From contig NZ_CP013862.1 in the NCBI RefSeq assembly GCF_001307805.1, forward strand, positions 558,001-622,000: a DNA stretch of 64,000 nucleotides, read 5' to 3'. A model generated the notes under the pieces. That model was not told where the DNA came from and did not search any database. It saw only the letters and a program-made list of their open reading frames with translations. The stretch comes from Lentibacillus amyloliquefaciens. GTDB lineage: Bacteria; Bacillota; Bacilli; Bacillales; Amphibacillaceae. This document shows positions 51,963-60,080 of the stretch, piece by piece (the first letter of the stretch is position 1; each line of letters starts with the position of its first letter). The position numbers were made by a program, and so were the translations under genes.

Positions 51963-52081
51963 AATTTGTCTCCTTGCTTTCAACCATAAATTTATTTCCA
52001 TTTATGTAATTACAAAATAATAATAATCCAATCATATCATAATTTACCAATCAAATCATTTTCAATATTAATTTATTGATT

Positions 52082-52107
52082 ATCAATAATAATATATTGT
52101 TATTGAT
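52082..52107. promoter_or_regulatory. AT-rich inverted repeat between divergent units
   Basis: ATCAATAA-N10-TTATTGAT between the yoaS/yozG and ydbS/ydbT units. Possible operator for the XRE regulator. Confidence 0.4.
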
Positions 52108-52223
52108 GGATTTTTCTGTTATGTTATTTGGTGTTGACCAAGCAAATTGAGAGATTGTGAAAACTTATGATAAGAACATTGGAAAAAATTAATTAAGACA
52201 GGTAGTTACAGGAGCAGTGATTT

Positions 52224-52718
52224 ATGGATCAACAAATTGTTACACCCCAACAACAACTATCCAAAGTTGTAATTAGAGTATGGATTATTGGGGAGATTAT
52301 TGCTAATTTCATTGGGCTCTTAGTTCTTGCAGCATTGTTTTTTTTGGATTACAAATTTTCATGGCCGGAATGGGCTGGGTGGATCATTTTGGTTGTCACT
52401 ATTCTTTCTGTCGTTGGAACAATATGGTCTGTGTTTTTCGAGCCATCTTTGAAGTTTAATAGTTGGCGCTATGATGTCAATGAGGACTTTTTGCAATTGA
52501 AATATGGGATTTTCATCGAGAAACATGAACTTATTCCAATGACAAAAATACAGTCAGTTGCAACAAATCAGGGACCAATTATGAGAAAGTACGGCCTTTA
52601 TTCGGTTTCCATTACTACAATGGCGTCCTCTCACAAAATCCCTGCACTATCTGAAAAAGTTGCAATTGAACTAAGAAGCCAAATTGCTTATTTTGCAAAA
52701 GTAAAGGAAGTGGAGTAA
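52224..52718 (+). CDS. ydbS: YdbS-like PH-domain membrane protein
   Basis: 164 aa: two TM helices, then a bacterial PH (DUF304) domain with SWRYDVNEDFLQLKYGIFIEK, MTKIQSVATNQGPIMRKYGL. Stop overlaps the ydbT-like start. In Bacillus the ydbS-ydbT pair belongs to the SigW envelope-stress regulon and protects against membrane-active bacteriocins. Confidence 0.88.
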   Translation: MDQQIVTPQQQLSKVVIRVWIIGEIIANFIGLLVLAALFFLDYKFSWPEWAGWIILVVTILSVVGTIWSVFFEPSLKFNSWRYDVNEDFLQLKYGIFIEKHELIPMTKIQSVATNQGPIMRKYGLYSVSITTMASSHKIPALSEKVAIELRSQIAYFAKVKEVE

Positions 52719-54223
52719 TGGGACAGAAGAAACGATATCACCCTTTGAATATATTGTTCGACTTCTGGAGGCTCCTGAAAAATGCATTCTTCTTTGTATT
52801 GTTTCTTTTCATTATTAACTATGATTCCAGTTCAGCTTGGATTAATTATGGACGAATCATTTTTTGTTTGGCAGTCGTTTTAACTGTTTTTTCAATAATT
52901 TATAAATGGTTCACACAAAAATATTTGCTTGATGATGTTTCTTTTCATATGTACAAAGGGTTATTTAATAAATCGGAGCGGACCATTCCTTATACCAAGA
53001 TTCACAATATCCAACGTAGGCAGACATTTATTCACAAGCTATTTGGATTGGCTTCTGTAGTTTTTGAAACAAGTATGACAGATACAGATGCTTCGATAAA
53101 ATTTGGTGTCATTTCACAAAAAGAACTTAATGAACTGGAAGCAAGGATACACCAATCAGGCAGCACTAATCATGATGTAGTAGCCTATGAAGCAGTACCT
53201 GAGGCAGAAAAAGAGGAACAAGTAATATGTAACAGAACGGTCCATTTTAGACCGACAAGAAAAGATACTATCAAAGCTTCTTTCACATCGCTCAGCTTTT
53301 TAGTACTTATTCCGATAATTGTTTCTGTGTCATCTGAGATAGAGGATATATTTGATATAGAAGACAAGGCGAAAACATTTTTAATGTCTAACATCAATTC
53401 CTGGTGGATTATTTCATTGTTCATTGTTGCTTTGGTTATCATGTCCGTTGCTTTTGGGGTTGTCCGGACATTTTTAAGGTATGGAAGATACGAAATTGCT
53501 TCTGATGATAAAACGATTTTTATTTCAAAAGGAATCCTGGAAGAATCAACTTTTACCATATCAAAGGATAAAGTTCAGGCTGTTGAAGTTACTCAATCAC
53601 TGATAAAACGAATGCTCGGACTTGCTGAAGTAAAGTTGATCAGTGCAGGAAGTGTTGGTGAAAGTGAAGATGAAACAAATTCACTTTATCCCTTTCTGCC
53701 TGTTCAGCGGGCATATGAGATGTTAGAGGAAGTGCTTCCAGATTATGAGGTAACACAGAAGATGTATCTTTTACCGGGAAAATCATTATGGGTTCGACTG
53801 TTAAGACCAAGCTGGCTCTGGATTATTGCAACTATTGCGCTATTCTTTTTCAGGCCCCAGGTATTCGATGTGAAACAAGCATGGTGGATCATTTCGGTTT
53901 TTTTATTTCTAATTATCTATATACATCGAATCCTCGATTTTATAAACACGAGATATATGTTGAATGGCGGCTTTATACAGTTTAAAACAGGGAGTCTGCA
54001 AACAACAATGTTTGTTTCAAAACGAAAGAAAGTAATTGAAGTGGAAGTATCCCGCAGTAGATTGCAGAAACAATTGGGACTGTCAACCATCAATATGGTA
54101 AATCGCTCCAAACCAGTCCATCACACAACGATTAAAGATGTACCAGAATTGATGGCAGATGCCTATCGTACATGGTATATCAAACGCACAGAAGATATTG
54201 AAATTGAAAAAACCAGTATTTAA
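52718..54223 (+). CDS. ydbT: YdbT-like PH-domain membrane protein
   Basis: 501 aa with three PH (DUF304) units, each with the Y-T-K-H-I/Q-R motif (RTIPYTKIHNIQRRQTFIHK, FTISKDKVQAVEVTQSLIKR, FVSKRKKVIEVEVSRSRLQK), and paired TM helices between them. Forms a complex with YdbS by family knowledge. Tightly coupled. Confidence 0.88.
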   Translation: MGQKKRYHPLNILFDFWRLLKNAFFFVLFLFIINYDSSSAWINYGRIIFCLAVVLTVFSIIYKWFTQKYLLDDVSFHMYKGLFNKSERTIPYTKIHNIQRRQTFIHKLFGLASVVFETSMTDTDASIKFGVISQKELNELEARIHQSGSTNHDVVAYEAVPEAEKEEQVICNRTVHFRPTRKDTIKASFTSLSFLVLIPIIVSVSSEIEDIFDIEDKAKTFLMSNINSWWIISLFIVALVIMSVAFGVVRTFLRYGRYEIASDDKTIFISKGILEESTFTISKDKVQAVEVTQSLIKRMLGLAEVKLISAGSVGESEDETNSLYPFLPVQRAYEMLEEVLPDYEVTQKMYLLPGKSLWVRLLRPSWLWIIATIALFFFRPQVFDVKQAWWIISVFLFLIIYIHRILDFINTRYMLNGGFIQFKTGSLQTTMFVSKRKKVIEVEVSRSRLQKQLGLSTINMVNRSKPVHHTTIKDVPELMADAYRTWYIKRTEDIEIEKTSI

Positions 54224-54252
54224 ATAAACAATAAATGAAGGGGCAAGTTATC

Positions 54253-54954
54253 ATGATTCATATATTAAAACGGGAATTCATTGATGCATTTAAAAGTGTA
54301 CGCTCTATTTTGATTCTATTATTTATAACTTTTGTATCGTACCAGTCAGCTAAATTTTTTGATGAAAATCAGGACATGATTAATCAATTTATTGGAGAAA
54401 GCGGAAATGAAGTCGGCTCAGTCTATACAGCGGCCATTGCATTCATCGTGTTGATCTTTGGGTTCTTATTTGTATTTGCCATTTCTCATGATTTGATCAA
54501 CAGGGAAATAGAGATGAAAACCATAAGATTGCTTGTGACTAAGACATCGAGACTTCAAATTGTGCTGGGAAAGTTCTTGGGGATTCTATTATTCTGGGTT
54601 GTAACTATATCTATTTCTTTCGCTATAATATCCTTGATAACGGGTTCCTGGTTCCCTAAAGACTACTTTCAAACCATAATCTTTTTATTTTACATTATAA
54701 GCTTAGTGCTTTTAATTTCTACCGTCATACCAAAAACGAAATTAACGATGTTTCTAGGAATCTTCTTAGGAATTGTGTTGCCAATTATCGGATTAGCAGC
54801 AGCTTTCTCAGATAAGTGGTATTTCATTCCATTTAAATATTTATTGCCATATAAATATTTTGATGGCTCCGTTGGCATGATGTTCATCCCCTTGGCCATT
54901 GGTATTGGTTATATTTCATTAAGCATATTTTTTATAAATAGAAAGGATTTTTAA
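54253..54954 (+). CDS. ABC-2 type transporter permease
   Basis: About 233 aa from MIHILKREFIDAFKS after GAAGGGGC. Six TM helices; N-terminal amphipathic helix and a central ISHDLINREIEMKTIRLLVT loop typical of ABC-2 permeases. Pairs with the ATPase 3 bp downstream. Confidence 0.85.
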   Translation: MIHILKREFIDAFKSVRSILILLFITFVSYQSAKFFDENQDMINQFIGESGNEVGSVYTAAIAFIVLIFGFLFVFAISHDLINREIEMKTIRLLVTKTSRLQIVLGKFLGILLFWVVTISISFAIISLITGSWFPKDYFQTIIFLFYIISLVLLISTVIPKTKLTMFLGIFLGIVLPIIGLAAAFSDKWYFIPFKYLLPYKYFDGSVGMMFIPLAIGIGYISLSIFFINRKDF

Positions 54955-54957
54955 AAT

Positions 54958-55869
54958 ATGGAAATGATTAAAGTAAATCAACTAACGAAAAAGTATGGAG
55001 CAACAAAAGTTCTAAAGGGAATCAATTTAATCATTTATCAAGGTGAAGTGTTCGGGTTTGTGGGACATAATGGAGCCGGTAAATCAACCTTAATCCATAT
55101 ACTCACAGATATTGTGAACAAGAGTGGTGGCTCTTTTGAAATGTTGGGCATTTCGGATAATCATGTTAATGAGACAAAAAAGCGAATTGGAGTAATGCCT
55201 GATATTACAAACCTGTATGAAAACATGAAAGGAATTGACTTTTTACGATATATGGGAGACCTGGCAGGTGATAATTACAGTAAAAAATATTACATATCCC
55301 TTATGAAAGATGTAGGATTAGAGGGAGCGGAAAAGAAGAAAATCAAATCTTATTCATTTGGTATGAAAAAGAAAATCAGTATCGCACAGGCATTATTGGG
55401 CAACCCGGAAATCATTATTCTTGATGAACCAACGTCCGGCCTTGACCCTGAATCAGCCATAGAAATCCGCAAATTGGTAACAAATCTGCAGAAAAGTGGC
55501 AAGACAATCTTCTTGACATCCCATAATTTGGATGAAATTGAGAAAATTAGTGACAGAGTAGGAATTTTAAGCGAAGGCGTTATTAAAAAAATGGGAACGC
55601 CCCGTGAATTAAAGACAGAAACCAAAGAAGATATTGGCTTATTAATTCGAACAAAGCCTGTGCTCACAGCAGCTAATATCTCAAAAGTTTCTGAAGCTCT
55701 AGACATGAACGTTTCATTTGTAGATACACAAAAGGACTATACGTTTTTGAATGTTACTTCTGAGGATGACATTCCCAAACTGTCTAAGGAAATAATGGAA
55801 TCCGGCATTCTTCTGTATGAACTGAAGGTGGAGGAACGATCATTGGAAGAGGTGTTTATGAATACGTGA
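54958..55869 (+). CDS. ABC transporter ATP-binding protein
   Basis: 303 aa. Walker A GHNGAGKSTL, signature SFGMKKKISIAQALLG (YSFGMKKK), Walker B IIILDEPTSGLDP, H-loop LTSHNLDEIE, plus a C-terminal ~90-aa extension common in export-type ABC-2 ATPases (bacteriocin/antibiotic resistance and bacitracin-like families). Confidence 0.93.
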   Translation: MEMIKVNQLTKKYGATKVLKGINLIIYQGEVFGFVGHNGAGKSTLIHILTDIVNKSGGSFEMLGISDNHVNETKKRIGVMPDITNLYENMKGIDFLRYMGDLAGDNYSKKYYISLMKDVGLEGAEKKKIKSYSFGMKKKISIAQALLGNPEIIILDEPTSGLDPESAIEIRKLVTNLQKSGKTIFLTSHNLDEIEKISDRVGILSEGVIKKMGTPRELKTETKEDIGLLIRTKPVLTAANISKVSEALDMNVSFVDTQKDYTFLNVTSEDDIPKLSKEIMESGILLYELKVEERSLEEVFMNT

Positions 55870-55929
55870 GGGTTAATTTTTCCCTTAAAAATGTAATACA
55901 TCAATTCCGTTGCGAATGGTGGTTATTAA

Positions 55930-56496
55930 ATGGAAAACAATAATAGGCAGATAATAGAAAAAGTGAAACAAGGAGATCAACATGCTTTTAGTGAGTTAAT
56001 CGAACTCTACCAACATAAAGTTTACCGAATTTGTTTCCGACTGATCGGAAACCGCCATGAAGCAGAAGAACTTGCCCAAGAAGCTTTTTTGCGAGCTTAT
56101 CAGAATATTAAGAGTCATGACAGCAATAAAAAATTTTCTTCCTGGTTGTTCCGCATTGCCACAAATTTAACAATTGATTGGTTGAAAAAGAAGAAACCGG
56201 ATTATTATTTGGATGCGGAAGTGACTGGGGCAGAGGGTATGACAATGTATACCCGAATTCCTGCCAATAATAAATTACCGGAGGATCAAGTAATCGCACT
56301 GGAATTTCAGGATACTGTACATAAGGCAATTTTTCAGTTAGCACCAGAATATCGCTCGGCCATTGTATTGAAATATATGGAGGGTTTGTCACTGAGGGAG
56401 ATGAGTGACATCATGCAGATTCCCATTGGCACGGTTAAAACAAGAATTCATCGTGGCCGTGAAATATTACGCAAGCATTTGAAACCTGTTCCATAA
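55930..56496 (+). CDS. ECF sigma factor, SigW-like
   Basis: 188 aa. Region 2 (FSELIELYQHKVYRICFRLI, GNRHEAEELAQEAFLRAYQNI) and region 4 (LAPEYRSAIVLKYMEGLSLR, PIGTVKTRIHRGREILRKH). No obvious anti-sigma gene follows. Last gene of the ydbS-ydbT-ABC run, so it may activate that operon itself. Confidence 0.9.
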   Translation: MENNNRQIIEKVKQGDQHAFSELIELYQHKVYRICFRLIGNRHEAEELAQEAFLRAYQNIKSHDSNKKFSSWLFRIATNLTIDWLKKKKPDYYLDAEVTGAEGMTMYTRIPANNKLPEDQVIALEFQDTVHKAIFQLAPEYRSAIVLKYMEGLSLREMSDIMQIPIGTVKTRIHRGREILRKHLKPVP

Positions 56497-56575
56497 TTGC
56501 GGGATCAGATGGGCTGACGAAGAATGACAATAAAGTCGATTCATTTAAATTTGGTTTTTATATGCTTAGTTCAGC

Positions 56576-56612
56576 AATCGCACCCTTAATGGAATAAAAG
56601 AAGCCATTAGGG
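56576..56612 (+). repeat. degenerate cassette repeat (copy 33)
   Basis: ATCGCACCCTTAATGGAATAA then AAGCCATTAGGG. Weak match at the end of the array. Confidence 0.4.
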
Positions 56613-56623
56613 AAGGAAAAAAC

Positions 56624-56662
56624 AAACCTCTACCTGGTTAATTCCTTGGGTAGAGGTTTTAG
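56624..56662 (+). terminator. Rho-independent terminator after sigma-factor operon
   Basis: AAACCTCTACC / GGTAGAGGTTT 11-bp stem with T-rich tail. Confidence 0.88.
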
Positions 56663-57092
56663 TCTTGTCAACGATTTGTCAACATTGTCCACTAAAATTC
56701 AACGGATTATACATTTTTGTATATATGCTATTTATGTTTTTGTTATCTATAAGTGCATGTTCATGGAGTTTGTAAATAACATAGATAGGTCAATATTGAT
56801 TATTATTGGTACAATTAATATTTGCAAGATATAAAAGACAAACTTAATAACCCGGACTTAACGCACTTATTCCTGTATTTTGGTATTTGTGTGATTGGTC
56901 ACAAGAATGGTAACGAATATATCGCAATAAACTAAAATGCAACAAAAATAAAGAGAAGCATTATTTATTTGAAACGGTGATGTATATGCACTCTGAAATG
57001 TTATAGAACATTGCAAAATGTCTCGTCAAGGCCTCCTAAGCTGTGAACCCTCACATCAAGAGGAAATTTTTAATGGTTGATTATAAACATAA

Positions 57093-57132
57093 AATGGTAA
57101 CTTCCAATGATGATGTCACGGAAGTTACCATT
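57093..57132. repeat. 13-bp perfect inverted repeat
   Basis: AATGGTAACTTCC / GGAAGTTACCATT with 14-nt loop and no T-run. Operator or inactive terminator. Confidence 0.5.
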
Positions 57133-57209
57133 GGTTAACTCTTTAGGGGTTAATTTTTATGTGTGATTCTAGAGTCTTATATTATAGTCACCATGCTTGC
57201 TTTTTCTAA

Positions 57210-57274
57210 TGACCACAACAAATATAGTGACCACGCAAATGACCACACATTAAACAATTGAGAACAAACGTTTG
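57210..57274. promoter_or_regulatory. TGACCAC repeats and SOS-box-like site without a gene
   Basis: TGACCAC at 57210, 57228 and 57240, followed by AGAACAAACGTTTG (57261-57274), close to Bacillus LexA boxes. No gene follows, so it looks like an orphan promoter remnant. Confidence 0.45.
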
Positions 57275-57434
57275 CAAGGTGTTAATTGTGGTATATCATA
57301 ATTTGTTATATAATTTCATGGAGAACAACATATCAAAAATAGGCAAAAATGGTAACAATTAAACGGGTCATGTAATAAATAAAACGCCGAAACGCCGAAA
57401 AAGCGAACTGGCTTGTAAGTCATATGTGGTATAG

Positions 57435-58262
57435 TTATTCACCGCCCGCTTTTTCAAGGGTGTCCAGTTCGTTAAACGTGTAAATGTGAAAGCCTGCGAT
57501 ACCATAGTCCGATTCATTTAAGTACGGGGTATATGCGTTAACCAAAGCGCTTGGATCATAGCCGCGCATCAGCTTCCTCGATAATTTCAGATTTTTTCTG
57601 AGGAAGCGAAGTGAATCAGTGACACCAATACGGGGGGCGATGCGAAGTAATTTGTCCAATTTCACGGGACCTGGTAGGCCCAGATAGCAGGGCAGCTGCA
57701 GACCGGATGCGCGCTGTTTCCGAAGCCAGGCAAGGACCTGCTCGGGATCAAAACACATTTGTGTCACGGTATAATGGGCTAGGGGAGCTTTTGCTGCAAA
57801 ATCCTGATTGAGTGTGGCTGTATCGATATGCGGGTGGCCTTCAGGATATGCAGGAATACCGATGCGATGCAGCCCGTTTTCGTGTGTGGCCAAAGACTGT
57901 AATAATTCAAGGCCATGCTGATACGGACCCAGTGGTTTTTCCTGATCGCCACCAACAATAAATATTTCGTGCACATCATTCTCAGCGAGGCGATCAAGCA
58001 CTGTGTTAAGATGTTTTTCACTCCGGATCATCCGCGCTGCAATATGGGGAATAACCTGAGCGAAATGAGGCGCTAATGCGATTGATTTGTCGATCGTAGC
58101 GTCGATACCATTTGTCGGTGAGCAGGTGATTGTCAACGTGGCATGGGAAGGAAGTGCCGCTGTGGCCCGCTCAACGATGCCCTTAGCGGGAATGAGTTCA
58201 AAGCGGGACGCCCCCGCTTGGTTGAACAGAGCCGTTGAAGATTGCTGATCCATCATGGTCAT
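57435..58262 (-). CDS. methylenetetrahydrofolate reductase-family protein
   Basis: 275 aa (start could be two codons later at ATGATG). TIM-barrel MTHFR pattern: FELIPAKG, TITCSPTNG, FIVGGDQEKPLGPY, HPHIDTATL, QMCFDPE, LGLPGPVKLDK, GIAGFHIYTFNELD. It converts between methyl-THF and methylene-THF. Downstream of a GcvT-like gene it probably oxidises or recycles the C1 unit taken from a methylated substrate. GC content is visibly higher than in the array. Confidence 0.82.
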   Translation of the reverse strand: MTMMDQQSSTALFNQAGASRFELIPAKGIVERATAALPSHATLTITCSPTNGIDATIDKSIALAPHFAQVIPHIAARMIRSEKHLNTVLDRLAENDVHEIFIVGGDQEKPLGPYQHGLELLQSLATHENGLHRIGIPAYPEGHPHIDTATLNQDFAAKAPLAHYTVTQMCFDPEQVLAWLRKQRASGLQLPCYLGLPGPVKLDKLLRIAPRIGVTDSLRFLRKNLKLSRKLMRGYDPSALVNAYTPYLNESDYGIAGFHIYTFNELDTLEKAGGE

Positions 58263-58303
58263 CCCTACTTTCTTTTAAATATGATCATTGTAAGGCAAGC
58301 AAC

Positions 58304-58328
58304 ATGACACCTCTAATAGGGGTGTCAT
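58304..58328. promoter_or_regulatory. inverted-repeat operator candidate upstream of MTHFR-like gene
   Basis: ATGACACC-N9-GGTGTCAT, about 45 bp before the minus-strand start codon. The regulator is unknown. Confidence 0.5.
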
Positions 58329-58406
58329 AATTTTGTGAATTCCTCTAACAATCAGTGGTCAAAATGTCTTAAAAGTGATTCAAGTCTCAGGCAGCAAAAT
58401 ATCTGT

Positions 58407-58438
58407 GCAACGGGTCTGTCTGTAAACAGACCCGTTGC
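58407..58438 (-). terminator. terminator of the GcvT-like gene
   Basis: GCAACGGGTCTGT / ACAGACCCGTTGC perfect 13-bp stem directly after the minus-strand stop. Confidence 0.85.
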
Positions 58439-58445
58439 ATCGTTA

Positions 58446-59747
58446 TCACGTCTCAAGCTTTCGGCCGGTCTGGTTATATCCCGTCCCGGGGTTTTCAGAA
58501 GCCTTGAACGGCGTCTGCGCAACCTCCGCCGTAACACGTCCGATGGCGTATGGTTCGGGCAGGTGTACTTCAAGCTGGGTCCCAATCATACTGAATATGT
58601 TGGGCAGCATTGCGTAACCAATGTTGCACCCCTGATTCGGTGAATAGAAGGCAGAGGTGACATATCCGACCGGCTCCGTACCGCCTTCCGCGTAAACCAT
58701 ATAGAAATCGGCCGGGTACCAGTCAATCTTATTGCCGCTGAATTTCAGCCCGACAAGCTTTTTAGTGACACCTTCGTTCTTGATGCGGGTTAGGGCTTCT
58801 TTGCCGATAAAATGGTCTTTGGTCAGGTCCACTTGCCACCCTAAGCCCACTTGGTATGGGTTGGTTTCCTGGTCCATATCCTGTCCATAGGAGAGGATAC
58901 CCGCTTCGAGCCGCCGTATATGGCCTGGAGCAATCACTTTTAGATTGTATGGTTCACCCGCCTTGAGGAGAGGATACCAGAACTTTTCGGCGTTAACACT
59001 GGCATTATATAGATAAATCTCAAAGCCGGCTTCACCCGAGAATCCCGTGCGGGACACAATGACGGGACAATCGTTCACTTCCCCCTCCATCAGCCCGTAG
59101 TAAGGAACGTCATGAATGCGCTCGCCAAACAAATCGACCATGAGTGATGTTGATTTTGGCCCTTGAATTTGTACGGGAGACACATCGATTTCGCGTACGG
59201 TGCAATCAAAATTGTTCATGACTTTAAGCGCCTGAAGCCACAGCGACACGTCGCTGTCGGATAAAGAGAACCAAAACTCATCTTCATGCGGACGAAGGAG
59301 AACCGGATCATTGATGATGCCACCTTCGTTATTGCATAAAATAACGTAGCGGGCTTTTCCCGTCTTGACTTTCTCGACCGAGCGCGTGATCGCCAAGTCC
59401 ACCAGCTTCGGGGCATCAGGGCCTTTCACCTGGATCTGTCGCTCTACCGCGACATTCCAAAGCGTGACGTGTTCGGTGAGATATTCGTATTCTTTGAGGA
59501 GACCGCCCTCCTCCATCGGGATATAGGCACGCGGATGGTACATGTTGTTGTAAACCGAATAGCACCATGACCCGGATTCTTCGGAAAGGTGCCAGAATGG
59601 GGACTTGCGCACTCTTTGCGATATAAGCATGCGTGAGCCGTTATCCCCGCTTTGACGCAGATTGACCGGAACGTGTCTTTGCACGCCCACTTCCTCGATA
59701 TCGTTAGACGTTTTGAACTCTGATAGAGGTTTTCCTTCAATAGACAT
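58446..59747 (-). CDS. GcvT/DmdA-like tetrahydrofolate-dependent methyltransferase
   Basis: 433 aa from MSIEGKPLSEF, whose ATG follows AAAAGGAGG; the frame stays open upstream but that part is an untranslated leader. Aminomethyltransferase fold: SVYNNMYHPRAYI, LWNVAVERQIQVKGPD, the folate-site motif SRTGFSGEAGFEIYL, GHIRRLEAGILSYGQD, NPYQVGLGWQVDL, FIGKEAL. Such proteins move a methyl group from sarcosine, dimethylglycine, betaine-like or DMSP-like donors to THF. The neighbours favour a methylated amine. Confidence 0.85.
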   Translation of the reverse strand: MSIEGKPLSEFKTSNDIEEVGVQRHVPVNLRQSGDNGSRMLISQRVRKSPFWHLSEESGSWCYSVYNNMYHPRAYIPMEEGGLLKEYEYLTEHVTLWNVAVERQIQVKGPDAPKLVDLAITRSVEKVKTGKARYVILCNNEGGIINDPVLLRPHEDEFWFSLSDSDVSLWLQALKVMNNFDCTVREIDVSPVQIQGPKSTSLMVDLFGERIHDVPYYGLMEGEVNDCPVIVSRTGFSGEAGFEIYLYNASVNAEKFWYPLLKAGEPYNLKVIAPGHIRRLEAGILSYGQDMDQETNPYQVGLGWQVDLTKDHFIGKEALTRIKNEGVTKKLVGLKFSGNKIDWYPADFYMVYAEGGTEPVGYVTSAFYSPNQGCNIGYAMLPNIFSMIGTQLEVHLPEPYAIGRVTAEVAQTPFKASENPGTGYNQTGRKLET

Positions 59748-60031
59748 ACCGATTGCCTCCTTTTTGTTATAAAGGAATATAATTCCCATTTTCGTAAAAG
59801 GTACTTTACCGATGATGATCGGCATTTGAATCCGGCACTTGCCACCGGAACCCCAAACGTTCGATCTATCAGAGACTTGGTAACAACCCGGACCACCCAC
59901 AATCGCCTCGTGTAAAATTTTGATGTCAGTCCCTTCACAACTGACCCTGCGTATCATACCCCCTTTAAGTGTTAATTGCTGTCTTACTTCTGAACTGAAA
60001 ATCAATTGTTTAATGAAGCGCTTATATTATA
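59748..60031 (-). promoter_or_regulatory. promoter and long untranslated leader of GcvT-like gene
   Basis: On the minus strand TATAAT (60031-60026) precedes a ~270-nt leader with several small stems (GTCAGT...ACTGAC, CCGG...CCGG, CCGAT-CATC-ATCGG), ending at the SD AAAAGGAGG. Length suggests cis-regulation. No glycine- or SAM-riboswitch core is recognised. Confidence 0.45.
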
Positions 60032-60080
60032 TGTTATGATGACGTACACGCGTTGTATCCATGCATCACACAATTTTTCA

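Larger units (their letters stand above)
56497..57434. other. long non-coding region
   Basis: About 940 bp without a convincing gene. It contains a degenerate cassette repeat, a terminator, a 13-bp inverted repeat, TGACCAC repeats and a SOS-box-like site. A 62-codon frame at 56646 lacks SD and starts inside the terminator. Confidence 0.6.

Noticed and set aside
56646..56834. 62-codon frame after the sigma-factor gene
   Set aside because: Its start lies within a terminator stem and there is no SD.
59748..60005. Glycine riboswitch or extended N-terminus for the GcvT-like protein
   Set aside because: No glycine-aptamer core was recognised, and an ideal SD sits before the ATG at 59747.
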